Assembly: GCF_014705605.1 (NCBI RefSeq)
Contig: NZ_JACXIZ010000055.1
Location: 1-43,533 of the forward strand
DNA: 43,533 nucleotides
Reading direction: 5' to 3'
Source: Paenibacillus sabuli
GTDB lineage: Bacteria; Bacillota; Bacilli; Paenibacillales; Paenibacillaceae
This document shows, in pieces, positions 18,295 through 28,048 of this stretch. Every line of letters begins with the position of its first letter. Position 1 is the stretch's first letter. The notes beneath the pieces were generated by a model that ran no database searches, was not told the origin of the DNA, and saw only the letters and a list, made by a program, of their open reading frames with translations. The position numbers were made by a program, and so were the translations under genes.

Positions 18295-19911
18295 GTCGCA
18301 TCCCGCTGGGATGCGTGGATTGAAACCCCGGCCCGATGTGGGCCACGCAAGCCGGGCGCAGTCGCATCCCGCTGGGATGCGTGGATTGAAACTTTTATTT
18401 TTGCGCATTGTGATTGACGGGTGCGCGGGTCGCATCCCGCTGGGATGCGTGGATTGAAACAAGAGGAGAAAAAGCGGTTGTCGCTCCCAACTCTCGTCGC
18501 ATCCCGCTGGGATGCGTGGATTGAAACAAACATACTTCGGGTGTGTGTTGCTGCTGGACGAGTCGCATCCCGCTGGGATGCGTGGATTGAAACTTTTCTT
18601 ATGATCTTAGTAGTTTCAGCAGCTTCAGTCGCATCCCGCTGGGATGCGTGGATTGAAACTTGTGTCCACGGTAGTCAGGCTTGACGTCGAACAGTCGCAT
18701 CCCGCTGGGATGCGTGGATTGAAACCAATCGCTCTAACGCCCTTGCGGAGCCGTATCCCGTCGCATCCCGCTGGGATGCGTGGATTGAAACACTCCCACT
18801 CCCTACCATATACATTGCGTATCATGTCGCATCCCGCTGGGATGCGTGGATTGAAACATCGTCCAACAAAAGGGAAGATTAAAACGTGTACGTCGCATCC
18901 CGCTGGGATGCGTGGATTGAAACTGAGCCGGTCCCAAAGCTGAATTCAGCCCGAGGCGTCGCATCCCGCTGGGATGCGTGGATTGAAACTGCGATCTGCT
19001 CACCGAAACGACGTTTCCGGCCGTCGCATCCCGCTGGGATGCGTGGATTGAAACGCTGATAGTCTCGGTGTGCTGTAGCACGCCGTAGGTCGCATCCCGC
19101 TGGGATGCGTGGATTGAAACCGGCTATCGGCGGACTATCCCGCGCAATCGTTCGCGTCGCATCCCGCTGGGATGCGTGGATTGAAACTAATTGATTGGGC
19201 CGAATCGATGAATGCTTGTATGTCGCATCCCGCTGGGATGCGTGGATTGAAACGATAATTGCATCTGCTGTAGTATTTGCGGTCCTGTCGCATCCCGCTG
19301 GGATGCGTGGATTGAAACTGCCTGCGGCAGTCTGCCATAGTCGTGCAATAAGTCGCATCCCGCTGGGATGCGTGGATTGAAACAAGCAGCACTTGCGGGC
19401 AATCCGAACCGATCGGGTCGCATCCCGCTGGGATGCGTGGATTGAAACAGTTTGCATGTATGTCTCCCCCTTACGTCATCTGCGTCGCATCCCGCTGGGA
19501 TGCGTGGATTGAAACTGATTTACCAAAATCAATCGCATCTCCATGAATAGTCGCATCCCGCTGGGATGCGTGGATTGAAACCGGCCGCCCACAAAGTCGC
19601 GCTCACGTCCGGCAAGTCGCATCCCGCTGGGATGCGTGGATTGAAACCAGGGCGCTACCGTCTTAATCTGGACGCTCGAAAGTCGCATCCCGCTGGGATG
19701 CGTGGATTGAAACGATATCATCGCGAAGACTGATCGGCCGGGCAGCGGTCGCATCCCGCTGGGATGCGTGGATTGAAACATCGAGGCTGAAAAGACAGAG
19801 GACACGTTTCAGAGTCGCATCCCGCTGGGATGCGTGGATTGAAACTGGCTGCTGGTTCCGGCGCCGATCGCCGTCCGTGGTCGCATCCCGCTGGGATGCG
19901 TGGATTGAAAC
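18295..19911 (+). CRISPR. CRISPR array 2, type I-C, 25 repeats, middle GCTGGG
   Basis: There are 25 identical-looking 32-nt repeats that begin GTCGCATCCC, carry GCTGGG in the middle and end GTGGATTGAAAC, with spacers of 33-36 nt. The first repeat is at 18295 and the last full one at 19880. A further spacer-length stretch follows and then a 15-nt stub at 19947-19961 (next entry). The repeat folds as GCATCCC/GGGATGC with loop GCT. Orientation is + by the leader on the left. Confidence 0.98.
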
Positions 19912-19946
19912 TCGACATCATGTGAGCGGTCGCCGCGGATCTCTCC

Positions 19947-19961
19947 GTCGCATCCCACTGG
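19947..19961 (+). repeat. Truncated terminal repeat of array 2, ACTGG type
   Basis: GTCGCATCCCACTGG matches the first 15 nt of the array 4 repeat, not the array 2 repeat, whose base 11 is G. It lies 35 bases after the last full repeat, so it probably once closed a final spacer. Confidence 0.75.
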
Positions 19962-20012
19962 CCGGAATGCCGGTTGGGGCGTCTCTCTCTCTCAATCCAT
20001 ACGGAAATGAAA

Positions 20013-20030
20013 AAAACGTGTTATAATACG
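20013..20030 (+). promoter_or_regulatory. Probable extended -10 promoter of the SNF2 gene
   Basis: TGTTATAAT (TG then one base then TATAAT; TATAAT at 20022-20027) about 95 bp before the helicase start, in the gap after array 2. No good -35 is seen, as is common for extended -10 promoters. Confidence 0.5.
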
Positions 20031-20121
20031 GCTATATTTTAAAAGCAGGGCTGTCGGGTTCCCGCAAATGTGCGGATTAACCTCTACTACATCTTCACAC
20101 GACAAGGAAAGTGAAGGCTTA

Positions 20122-23100
20122 ATGAACATTACAATTGAAGACATCAAAGAGATGTGCGGCTCAACCTCTTATTCGCGCGGCAGGCAGTACCAGCAGGCCG
20201 GGCGGGTCAAGCTTCTGCCGTTTAATGCGAGAGAGCAGGCCTTCAAAGCGGCGGTAAGAGGCAGTCGGACCTATACCGTCGCGGTCTGGGTAGAGGATAA
20301 CGAAGTGCGCGAGGTGGAGTGTAATTGTCCAGCATTCAGCAACCACTATTATTGCTGCAAGCATGTGGCGGCTGTTCTGCTGGAGATGCGACAAGCGACT
20401 CGGCAAGGGCCTGCTAACGTCGTGAATTCTCCGTCGGGGCGCACCTTCGGGCAGGCACTGAGTGATTGGGAGTCCAGAGTAAGTAATCGGACAATTCTGC
20501 CGGATGCAGCTTCGCTTGCCGCACGATTCGAGGAGCAGCTGGCGCAGCGCATGCTCGACTTGTTCGAGGACAGTTACTCTCCGGGTACGGACAGGGCCAT
20601 TTCGCTTGAGAAGGAGGTGGCGCGCGCCGAATTCACGATACACATTGGAGCGGTTCCGGATTTGCTTCAGGTGGAATTGAAGATCGGCGCTGGCCGTCTC
20701 TATGTGGTGCACAAGATTCGCGAATTTCTGGAGCAAATGGATCATGGGCAACCGATTGTTTTTACCAAGAATTACACATACGATCCACGGCATCAGACGT
20801 TCAGCGAAGCGGATACGAATGCGCTGAATGCGCTGGTCGCTGCCATGAGGGATGAAAAGTATTACTACGCTCAGCTGCAGCAATCGGCCGGGTATTGGGG
20901 CAGTCATAGCGGCTCGGGCAAGCCCAAGGACGGCAAGACGATGCTGCTCCCGAGCCGGAGCTGGGATGCGCTGCTGCCGCTGCTGCGTAACCACTCGATC
21001 ACCTATAAAATCGTCGTGCGCGGCGTCGATCAAGGCGCTGTCCCGGTCACAGAGCAGCCTCCGGCGCTCTCCTTCGAGCTGAAGCGGGGGAAGGACAAGA
21101 CCGCCTATAACGTGCATCTGAAAGAGCTGCTGACGTATGAATTGCTGCCTTCCTACGGCCTCGCAACCGGGCTGGATGAGCCGCTTCACGCGATGGACAA
21201 GGCGTCCGTGCGCAAGCTGGCAGAGCTCAAAACGCTCGCCCTCCAAGGCGAGCGGGGCGTGCTGATCGTCCCTTCCACGAAGACGGAGGCCTTCATGCAC
21301 AAGGTCGCGCCTTCGCTCCGGCATCTGGGTCAGCTAAAGCTGGATCGCCAGTTGACCGTACAGGTGATTGATGAACCGCTGCGTGCTCGTGTTCACCTTG
21401 ACCGTACAGGTCAGCGGCTGGAGGCGCGTGTTCAATTTCATTATGGCGCGATCGCCTACACGCCGCAGGGGCGGCTGGTCGAAGGGACGTCGGCGGAGGC
21501 TTCCCGAGGATCGGGGAGTGAGACTGCGCCGGCTGCAGATGCCGGACACACGGTCATACGCGACCCCGTCAGGGAGGAGCAGGTCAAGACGCTGCTGCTG
21601 CAATCCGGCTTCCAGGAGAACGGCGAGCGCTACATGCTCGAGGGGGATGAGGCGGAGTATCACTTCCTCTACAACTGTCTGGCGCATCTGGAGCAGGTAG
21701 CGGAGGTCTATGCGACCTCCAGCGTAGAGGCGACGCGCGTGCAGCGTACACCGGCGCCGCGTGTGAAGCTGGAACTGGACAACAAGCGCAATTGGCTGGA
21801 TGTCAGCTTCCAGATGGATGGCATCGATACGCGGGAGCTGACGCGGTTGTTGCGCTCGCTGATGGAGAAGAAGAAGTACTATCGGCTCTCCAGCGGCGCA
21901 TTGATCTCGCTCGAGGGCGAGGACTTCGACGAAGTGGGACGGTTGTTCGAGGAATTGGGCTTGGAACGCAAGGAAGTCAAGGGCGGCGGGGTCAAGCTCC
22001 CGGCTGTGCGCGGGCTCTCGCTCCAGGCGCAGGACGAGCAGAGCAAGGGGGCGGTGCGGGTCGGCAAGACGCTGCGTCGTCTGCTGGATGATCTGCGGCA
22101 TCCCGACAATCTGGACTTCGAGCTGCCGTCGACGCTGACGCCGGTGCTTCGGGATTACCAGACGCAGGGCTTCCAATGGTTCAAGATGCTCAGTCATTAT
22201 GGCCTTGGCGGTATCCTCGCGGACGATATGGGGCTGGGCAAGACACTACAATCGATCGCCTATCTGCTCTCCGAACGGGAACGCTCTGACTGGAGCGGCA
22301 CGCCGATGCTGATCGTATGCCCGGCCTCGCTTGTCTACAATTGGCGCAATGAATTGCAGCGCTTCGCGCCGGAGCTTGCCGTTGCTGTGGCGGCGGGCGG
22401 CAAGGCGGAGCGCGACGCGGTGCTAGAGCAGGCGATGGACCGCGACGTGATCATCACATCATACCCGCTGGCAAGGCGCGATCAGGAGTGGTACGCGGCA
22501 CGGACGTTCCATGCGCTCATCCTGGACGAGGCCCAGGCGATCAAGAACGACGCGACCCAGACGGCACAGGCGGTCAAGTCCATCGATGCGGTGCATCGCT
22601 TCGCGCTGACCGGCACCCCAATCGAGAATCGGTTGGAAGAGCTGTGGTCGATCTATGACGCGGTATTTCCGGGTCTGTTCCCCAGTCGGACTGCCTTCGG
22701 CCAATTGAAGCCGGAGCAGGTGGCGCGCAAGATCCGTCCGTTCCTGCTGCGCCGGCTCAAGCGGGATGTGCTGACGGAGCTGCCGGACAAGATCGAAGCG
22801 TTGCAAGTATCGGAGCTACACGAAGAGCAGAAGAAGCTGTACATGGCCTACCTCATGCAGCTCAAGTCGGAGACGGCTGATCAGTTAGCGGCCGAAGGCT
22901 TTCAGAAGAGCCGGATGAAGATTCTCGCGGGACTGACGCGCTTGCGCCAGATCTGCTGCCACCCGTCCTTGTTCCTGGAGGATTATGCCGGCGGTTCGGC
23001 CAAGCTGGAGCAGTTGCTCGAGGTGCTGGAGGAGTGCTTGGCCAGTGGCCGGCGCGTGCTGATCTTCTCACAGTTCACCTCCATGCTGGCGCTGATCCGG

Positions 23101-23511
23101 GAGACCTTCGCTCAGCGGGGGTGGCCGTGCCTGTACCTGGACGGCAGCACCAAGCCGGCGGAGCGGGTGGAGCTGTGCGAGCGTTTCAATGCGGGCGGCG
23201 AGGGCGACCTGTTCCTTATCTCGCTCAAGGCGGGCGGCACGGGGCTGAATCTGACCGGGGCGGATACGGTCATCCTCTACGATCTGTGGTGGAACCCGGC
23301 TGTCGAGCAGCAGGCGGCCGACCGTGCCCATCGGATCGGGCAGCAGCAGGTGGTGCAGGTGTTCCGCTTCGTGACAGAGGGCACGATCGAGGAGAAGATG
23401 TACGAGCTGCAGCAGCGCAAGAAGGATCTGGTCGACACGGTCGTCACGGCCGGGGAGCAGGGCACGTCGAGCTTGTCGGAAGCAGATATTCGTGAGCTGT
23501 TGAGTCTGTAA
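20122..23511 (+). CDS. SNF2-family helicase with N-terminal SWIM zinc finger
   Basis: A 1129-residue ATP-driven DNA translocase. The SWIM motif is at residues 67-81 (C67-N-C69, C79-K-H81). A long middle region follows, then the SNF2 ATPase: Walker A DDMGLGKT near residue 700, Walker B DEAQ near 802, ALTGTPIENRLEELW, and the second lobe with RVLIFSQFTSML and ADRAHRIGQ near 1066. It resembles YwqA-type proteins of Bacillus. I chose ATG 20122, after GTGAAGG, over the longer ATG 20068 because the family opens with this short helix before the zinc finger. It sits alone between arrays 2 and 3. Such proteins are usually chromosomal genes; related SNF2 proteins also occur in defence systems, but no partner gene is seen here. 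Confidence 0.92.
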   Translation: MNITIEDIKEMCGSTSYSRGRQYQQAGRVKLLPFNAREQAFKAAVRGSRTYTVAVWVEDNEVREVECNCPAFSNHYYCCKHVAAVLLEMRQATRQGPANVVNSPSGRTFGQALSDWESRVSNRTILPDAASLAARFEEQLAQRMLDLFEDSYSPGTDRAISLEKEVARAEFTIHIGAVPDLLQVELKIGAGRLYVVHKIREFLEQMDHGQPIVFTKNYTYDPRHQTFSEADTNALNALVAAMRDEKYYYAQLQQSAGYWGSHSGSGKPKDGKTMLLPSRSWDALLPLLRNHSITYKIVVRGVDQGAVPVTEQPPALSFELKRGKDKTAYNVHLKELLTYELLPSYGLATGLDEPLHAMDKASVRKLAELKTLALQGERGVLIVPSTKTEAFMHKVAPSLRHLGQLKLDRQLTVQVIDEPLRARVHLDRTGQRLEARVQFHYGAIAYTPQGRLVEGTSAEASRGSGSETAPAADAGHTVIRDPVREEQVKTLLLQSGFQENGERYMLEGDEAEYHFLYNCLAHLEQVAEVYATSSVEATRVQRTPAPRVKLELDNKRNWLDVSFQMDGIDTRELTRLLRSLMEKKKYYRLSSGALISLEGEDFDEVGRLFEELGLERKEVKGGGVKLPAVRGLSLQAQDEQSKGAVRVGKTLRRLLDDLRHPDNLDFELPSTLTPVLRDYQTQGFQWFKMLSHYGLGGILADDMGLGKTLQSIAYLLSERERSDWSGTPMLIVCPASLVYNWRNELQRFAPELAVAVAAGGKAERDAVLEQAMDRDVIITSYPLARRDQEWYAARTFHALILDEAQAIKNDATQTAQAVKSIDAVHRFALTGTPIENRLEELWSIYDAVFPGLFPSRTAFGQLKPEQVARKIRPFLLRRLKRDVLTELPDKIEALQVSELHEEQKKLYMAYLMQLKSETADQLAAEGFQKSRMKILAGLTRLRQICCHPSLFLEDYAGGSAKLEQLLEVLEECLASGRRVLIFSQFTSMLALIRETFAQRGWPCLYLDGSTKPAERVELCERFNAGGEGDLFLISLKAGGTGLNLTGADTVILYDLWWNPAVEQQAADRAHRIGQQQVVQVFRFVTEGTIEEKMYELQQRKKDLVDTVVTAGEQGTSSLSEADIRELLSL

Positions 23512-23526
23512 GCTGACGATTGCGGG

Positions 23527-23550
23527 CACCTGCGTCGAGCGTTGCAGGTG
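23527..23550 (+). terminator. Hairpin after the SNF2 gene
   Basis: CACCTGC and GCAGGTG form a 7-bp stem 15 bases after the helicase stop. There is only a weak T-rich tail (TTGTG), so it is a poor intrinsic terminator candidate. Confidence 0.35.
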
Positions 23551-23592
23551 TTGTGCTGCGGCAGCGAGCCGCCCGGGGCTGGTGGTCGGTGT

Positions 23593-23761
23593 GGTGCGAA
23601 CCCCAGGTGCACATGAAATCCCCGGGAGGTTCGCACCCCGCGCCAGCACTGGATTTTTTGGGGAAGGGGTCGTTTTTTTATCCTAAAAAATGTATACTGA
23701 AATCAGGTTCGCACTTTCGGGCCCGGGAGCCCTTACGGGGCAAGGGCTCCCGGGCGCCGCT
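23593..23761 (+). promoter_or_regulatory. Leader of CRISPR array 3 (palindrome in flipped orientation)
   Basis: 169-bp leader. The starting dyad arm is at 23593-23602 and TATACT at 23693-23698. The palindrome lies at 23721-23755 with loop ACGGGGC, the reverse complement of the array 4 loop GCCCCGT, while the 14-bp stems are identical. Confidence 0.82.
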
Positions 23762-26294
23762 GTCGCATCCCGCTGGGATGCGTGGATTGAAACTTGATCT
23801 CCTTTTTGCTCTCCGTCACCTTCAAGATGGTCGCATCCCGCTGGGATGCGTGGATTGAAACCTCCGGGCAGCCGGGATCATTTGCAGCGCCCGGGTCGCA
23901 TCCCGCTGGGATGCGTGGATTGAAACTACAACAGTCCAGTGCATTTTCCAACACTCCCTCAGTCGCATCCCGCTGGGATGCGTGGATTGAAACTTTCATG
24001 GATTGAAAAGTGCTTGTCGAAATGGTCGTCGCATCCCGCTGGGATGCGTGGATTGAAACTGTCGACATCGGGGCGATCACGTTGTATGCAAGCGTCGCAT
24101 CCCGCTGGGATGCGTGGATTGAAACATTGATAAATCAATCATCATGACAAGGTTTGTTGGTCGCATCCCGCTGGGATGCGTGGATTGAAACCAACCGTCC
24201 GAATACGACCGGATATAACCTTTTGTCGCATCCCGCTGGGATGCGTGGATTGAAACTTCTGCGCGGGAGTCATTTCCACGTACACAGGCTGTCGCATCCC
24301 GCTGGGATGCGTGGATTGAAACCGCTTAATCTCCCGGCAGCAGGCGGACATCAAGCGTCGCATCCCGCTGGGATGCGTGGATTGAAACAGCAAGGGCTTG
24401 CGCGATCTCGTAGCGAGTGGTGTCGCATCCCGCTGGGATGCGTGGATTGAAACGTCGTTGATGGGCACAAGCGTACCGTAGTCGCACGTCGCATCCCGCT
24501 GGGATGCGTGGATTGAAACTTCGATCACTGGGCCGAACATGTCCGCAATCTCCAGTCGCATCCCGCTGGGATGCGTGGATTGAAACCATTTTGTAAATGT
24601 AGATAGAAAGAACGTGAATAAGTCGCATCCCGCTGGGATGCGTGGATTGAAACCTTCGCGGCTACGGTCCAGCTGCTTCGCAGCCTGTCGCATCCCGCTG
24701 GGATGCGTGGATTGAAACGTAATTTCGTAATCGACCGCAAACGAATCGATAGTCGCATCCCGCTGGGATGCGTGGATTGAAACGTTCCTCCTTTGGTATA
24801 AGAAAGGAGCAGCCCGAGTCGCATCCCGCTGGGATGCGTGGATTGAAACATCCCTCGCCGGTGAATTTCTCGCCCGCAAACAGGTCGCATCCCGCTGGGA
24901 TGCGTGGATTGAAACCGGATTCCGGGCCGGCCAGCGTAGTCCGTAATGAGTCGCATCCCGCTGGGATGCGTGGATTGAAACTTCGAGGAGGAGGGGGGCG
25001 AGGTGGGCGCAGGTCGTCGCATCCCGCTGGGATGCGTGGATTGAAACGGACCTCGGCACAGGAAATAAGTCGCAAAGTTCCGTCGCATCCCGCTGGGATG
25101 CGTGGATTGAAACCTCGCAGAATACCGGTCTAGGGCGGCGGGCCAAGTCGCATCCCGCTGGGATGCGTGGATTGAAACTTCGCGGCGGTTAATTTTTATT
25201 CGCTTCAAGCCTCGTCGCATCCCGCTGGGATGCGTGGATTGAAACCGCAACATCCTCCGTTTCTTCGACAGTTACCGTGTCGCATCCCGCTGGGATGCGT
25301 GGATTGAAACAGAGAAGCCGAGCTTAAAGATGCCATGGACGATCGTCGCATCCCGCTGGGATGCGTGGATTGAAACTTGCTGCGCTGTCGGAGAACGACC
25401 TGACAGGCCCGTCGCATCCCGCTGGGATGCGTGGATTGAAACTTCTTCTGCTGCTATATGAACGGCAGCTTTAGAAGGTCGCATCCCGCTGGGATGCGTG
25501 GATTGAAACCGCGGTGTCCTTGAGGTAGTCTTGCTCCAAGCGCGTCGCATCCCGCTGGGATGCGTGGATTGAAACTTCATATACGGTTTCTCCGATATCG
25601 TCCAGCACGTCGCATCCCGCTGGGATGCGTGGATTGAAACAATGCGAATTGCAGCATGTCTAGTCAATATGTAGTCGCATCCCGCTGGGATGCGTGGATT
25701 GAAACGTAAATTCGCCGACGGACATATCCGCCATGACCTGTCGCATCCCGCTGGGATGCGTGGATTGAAACGCGTTAAAATCGAGTCGGTGACGCCGTTT
25801 GACGGTCGCATCCCGCTGGGATGCGTGGATTGAAACGTCCAGGTTCGGCACCGGCTCGCCTGCTGATAGGGTCGCATCCCGCTGGGATGCGTGGATTGAA
25901 ACGAGATCACGATCAAGGTGAGCGGCGCGCCCGTCCGTCGCATCCCGCTGGGATGCGTGGATTGAAACACTTCTACGGGCACGGTATGGACATGCGGCCC
26001 GGTCGCATCCCGCTGGGATGCGTGGATTGAAACACGATAAGTATCCCCATTACAGATGAAAACAGATGTCGCATCCCGCTGGGATGCGTGGATTGAAACC
26101 GCTTCAATCTCCGACAATTTGTTCTGAATTGATGTCGCATCCCGCTGGGATGCGTGGATTGAAACCGCTGAATCATCAGCTGCTTGAGTGGCATTATTTG
26201 TCGCATCCCGCTGGGATGCGTGGATTGAAACTAAGTGTCCGAGGGCAGCGGCAAACGCGAAGAAAAGTCGCATCCCGCTGGGATGCGTGGATTG
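23762..26294 (+). CRISPR. CRISPR array 3, type I-C, 39 repeats, middle GCTGGG
   Basis: The largest array: 38 full repeats of the same sequence as array 2, plus a 39th (26267-26294) cut at GGATTG. It has 38 spacers of 33-36 nt. The first repeat is at 23762. Spacers look diverse in base composition. The truncated last repeat marks the trailer end, and relict repeats of another type follow (next entry). It should be transcribed rightward from its own leader and processed by Cas5c. Confidence 0.98.
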
Positions 26295-26321
26295 CAGTCA
26301 GTAGTTTTGCTACAATGGAAA

Positions 26322-26387
26322 CGTGGATTAAAACACACATCCAAATTCCAAAAAATGGGTCGTAGTCGCATCCCTCGCGGATGCGTG
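26322..26387 (+). repeat. Relict array: 3' half repeat, spacer remnant, 5' part of a TCGCGG repeat
   Basis: CGTGGATTAAAAC at 26322-26334 matches the end of a repeat with one change, then 30 bases of spacer-like sequence, then 23 nt of a repeat with the array 1 middle TCGCGG at 26365-26387. This looks like the worn end of a different array placed behind array 3. Confidence 0.7.
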
Positions 26388-26418
26388 CGCTAGGCCCCCT
26401 GCATAGGGAGGGGTCGAA

Positions 26419-26763
26419 TTGATCACAGGAAGCAAGAAGTGGCTAAACCTAAGTCCATCTGATCGATTTATAGTAGAGGAATTTGTGCATAGAGTGAGTG
26501 GGGAACCTTTAGTAAGGCGTATCATCTTGTTCGGGTCCAAAGCCAGGGGAGAATCTACAAGAGATAGCGATTTTGATTTTGTCGTGCTAGGTGACTTCAC
26601 CGATCCCTCGTGGCCCAATCGAATGTCTGATTTGAAGGCGCGATTAGGAAATTTGAGAACTGTAGGGATAGACTTACTGCCGCTCACGGAGTGGGAGTTA
26701 GACAACAAGTTCTTCTTTAGAGACGCTGTTTATCAGGAGGGAATTGTTGTTTATGAAAAATAA
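26419..26763 (+). CDS. MNT-type nucleotidyltransferase (antitoxin-like)
   Basis: Minimal nucleotidyltransferase of 114 residues with the active-site pattern FGSKARGESTRDSDFDF (G-S, then two Asp two residues apart). In MNT-HEPN pairs of the MntA/HepT kind the MNT protein adds AMP to a Tyr of the HEPN toxin and silences it. The start is TTG 26419, five bases after GGGAGGGG. Its stop overlaps the next gene, a broken HEPN gene, by 11 bases, which fits a coupled toxin-antitoxin pair. It lies between array 3 and a solitary leader-repeat unit. Base composition is lower in GC than the cas genes, suggesting separate arrival. Confidence 0.85.
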   Translation: MITGSKKWLNLSPSDRFIVEEFVHRVSGEPLVRRIILFGSKARGESTRDSDFDFVVLGDFTDPSWPNRMSDLKARLGNLRTVGIDLLPLTEWELDNKFFFRDAVYQEGIVVYEK

Positions 26764-27107
26764 CGACTGTCTGGAATGGTTTAATAAAAGTAAGGGCGAC
26801 TGGAGATCAGCTGAGGTGTTAAAAGCATCTGGTGAATTTGATACCTCTTGTTATCATTACCATCAATCAGCATTTACGCATGATTTGGAGCTTGGAATTG
26901 TCTTCGCTTGGAGTTGAATCAGATCCAGATGTAATCGAGCCTGCTATGCAGCCTACCAACTTTTCTACAATGTCCAGATACCTAGGATACGATTGTACAC
27001 TGGAGGATGTTAATCATTGCTATCAGAACAGTAAGACACTTGTTACTTTCGTTCAGAGGTGGTTTAATAATCACTCCGCTGATTTTGAAGATTTAAAGTT
27101 TTTTTAA
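26753..27107 (+). pseudogene. Decayed HEPN-domain toxin gene
   Basis: ATG 26753, ten bases after AGGAGGG, opens a HEPN-like frame: WFNKSKGDWRSAEVLKASG, then SCYHYHQSA, which matches the usual helix up to the point where EK-LKA is expected. There it jumps to THDLELGIV, a motif normally some 20 residues later, and stops at TGA 26915-26917. The expected C-terminal helix continues in another frame (LEDVNHCYQNSKTLVTFVQRW, to 27107). I read this as an in-frame internal deletion plus a frameshift, so the toxin should be inactive. The RX4-6H motif of active HEPN RNases is not visible. Confidence 0.7.
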
Positions 27108-27174
27108 CGAAAATGGACAATATTCGGCGTTTGCTCGTTACTAGAGTTGGTGCCAATTCATAATGATGATTGAG

Positions 27175-27203
27175 GAACGCCTGCTTAATCGACGTTCTTT
27201 TTT
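27175..27203 (+). terminator. Possible terminator after the MNT-HEPN pair
   Basis: GAACG and CGTTC arms around 13 bases, followed at once by TTTTTT (27198-27203). The 5-bp stem is short. Confidence 0.4.
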
Positions 27204-27259
27204 CTCGCGGCTCGGGCTTCGACATCAAGCTACTGCTCATATAAGTAAGTGAGGCAGCC

Positions 27260-27428
27260 GGTGCGAACCCCAGTTGAACATGAAAATTCCTGGGAGGTTC
27301 GCACCTCGCGCCAGCACTGACTTTTTTATAAATAGGCTCGTTTTTTGTTCCAAAAAATGTAGGATAAAAATAGGTTCACACTTTTGAGCCTGGTATCCCA
27401 TACGTCAAAAGGGCTCAGAGGCGCCGCT
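27260..27428 (+). promoter_or_regulatory. Solitary CRISPR leader copy with damaged -10 box
   Basis: This is 169 bp long like the four array leaders, with intact dyad arms GGTGCGAACC and GGTTCGCACC. Where the others have TATACT it reads TAGGAT, the GGTTCGCAC after it is GGTTCACAC, and the palindrome before the repeat is broken (GAGCC...GGGCTC). Only one repeat follows. Confidence 0.8.
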
Positions 27429-27460
27429 GTCGCATCCCTCGCGGATGCGTGGATTGAAAC
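27429..27460 (+). CRISPR. Solitary perfect repeat (TCGCGG type) behind the orphan leader
   Basis: One complete 32-nt repeat identical to the array 1 repeat, with no second repeat after it that I can find down to the next gene. It is either an array that lost all spacers or a unit never filled. It lies 39 bases before the start of the next small gene. Confidence 0.9.
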
Positions 27461-27499
27461 AGACTAACCAGCCAACATAGCGCGGAGTGAGGGACCATT

Positions 27500-27712
27500 A
27501 TGAAATCGGAATTGGGACGGCAGGATGGTGGCCTTGTGAATCGATTTACAGAACTGGAGAAGCTTATTAAGCTTACAGGTGATCGAGCCAAGCTGGATGC
27601 AAAAGCCAACGATACCTATATTGTCTATAAGACTTCTGAGGGGCAAATCGTGAGAGAATATACGAACGGCGATATTATTCCAATTGCGAAGACCAAGGGC
27701 GCCAATGACTGA
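27500..27712 (+). CDS. Small hypothetical protein upstream of a zeta-toxin remnant
   Basis: A 70-residue, charged, soluble protein: LEKLIKLTGDRAKLDAKANDTYIVY and a C-terminal beta-rich part (GQIVREYTNGDIIPI). ATG 27500 follows GTGAGGG. Its stop overlaps the ATG of the P-loop gene (27705), the arrangement of an antitoxin before its toxin. Function as antitoxin is inferred from this alone. Confidence 0.6.
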   Translation: MKSELGRQDGGLVNRFTELEKLIKLTGDRAKLDAKANDTYIVYKTSEGQIVREYTNGDIIPIAKTKGAND

Positions 27713-27912
27713 GCAATCGCCGGTTATGTATGTGTTCGCGGGCAACAACGGAAGCGGTAAAAGTACCATCCGAAATTTGATTGTGGATCGACTGGGAATC
27801 GGTGTAAACATTGATCCTGATGTCTTGGCGAGAAGAATCGATCCCTTTTATCCCGAGACATTTTTATGAATGCAGGCTGTTAATGTGGCGTTTTCAGAGG
27901 CCCAATATGTAT
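27705..27912 (+). pseudogene. Zeta-toxin-like P-loop kinase, truncated
   Basis: ATG 27705 opens a frame with MYVFAGNNGSGKSTIRNLIV (Walker A) and VNIDPDVLARRIDPFYPE, the opening of zeta toxins, which phosphorylate UDP-N-acetylglucosamine. A TGA at 27867-27869 stops it after 54 codons. The same frame goes on with MQAVNVAFSEAQ, which resembles the next helix of the family, and then loses similarity near 27912. The normal length is nearer 190-200 residues, so no active toxin is made. Confidence 0.7.
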
Positions 27913-27930
27913 CGTTTAATCATGTAGTTC

Positions 27931-27969
27931 AGCCTTGGTCCATTCCTAGCGGAGGTCAAGGCTTTTTTT
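27931..27969 (+). terminator. Intrinsic terminator before the cas operon
   Basis: AGCCTTG (27931-27937) and CAAGGCT (27957-27963) form a stem, with GGTCC/GGT bases adding to it, followed by a seven-T run to 27969. It should end transcription from the zeta remnant. Confidence 0.8.
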
Positions 27970-28048
27970 GTTGTTTTCCCCGTCACCCCCGTGTCATTTC
28001 CCACCAACCTCTCTAAATTTGAAAAAATTTATATGGATATGCAGGAAA

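Noticed and set aside
23994-24027. Array 3 spacer containing GGATTGAAAA, like the repeat end
   Set aside because: Only ten bases match and spacing is normal, so it is a spacer, not an extra repeat.
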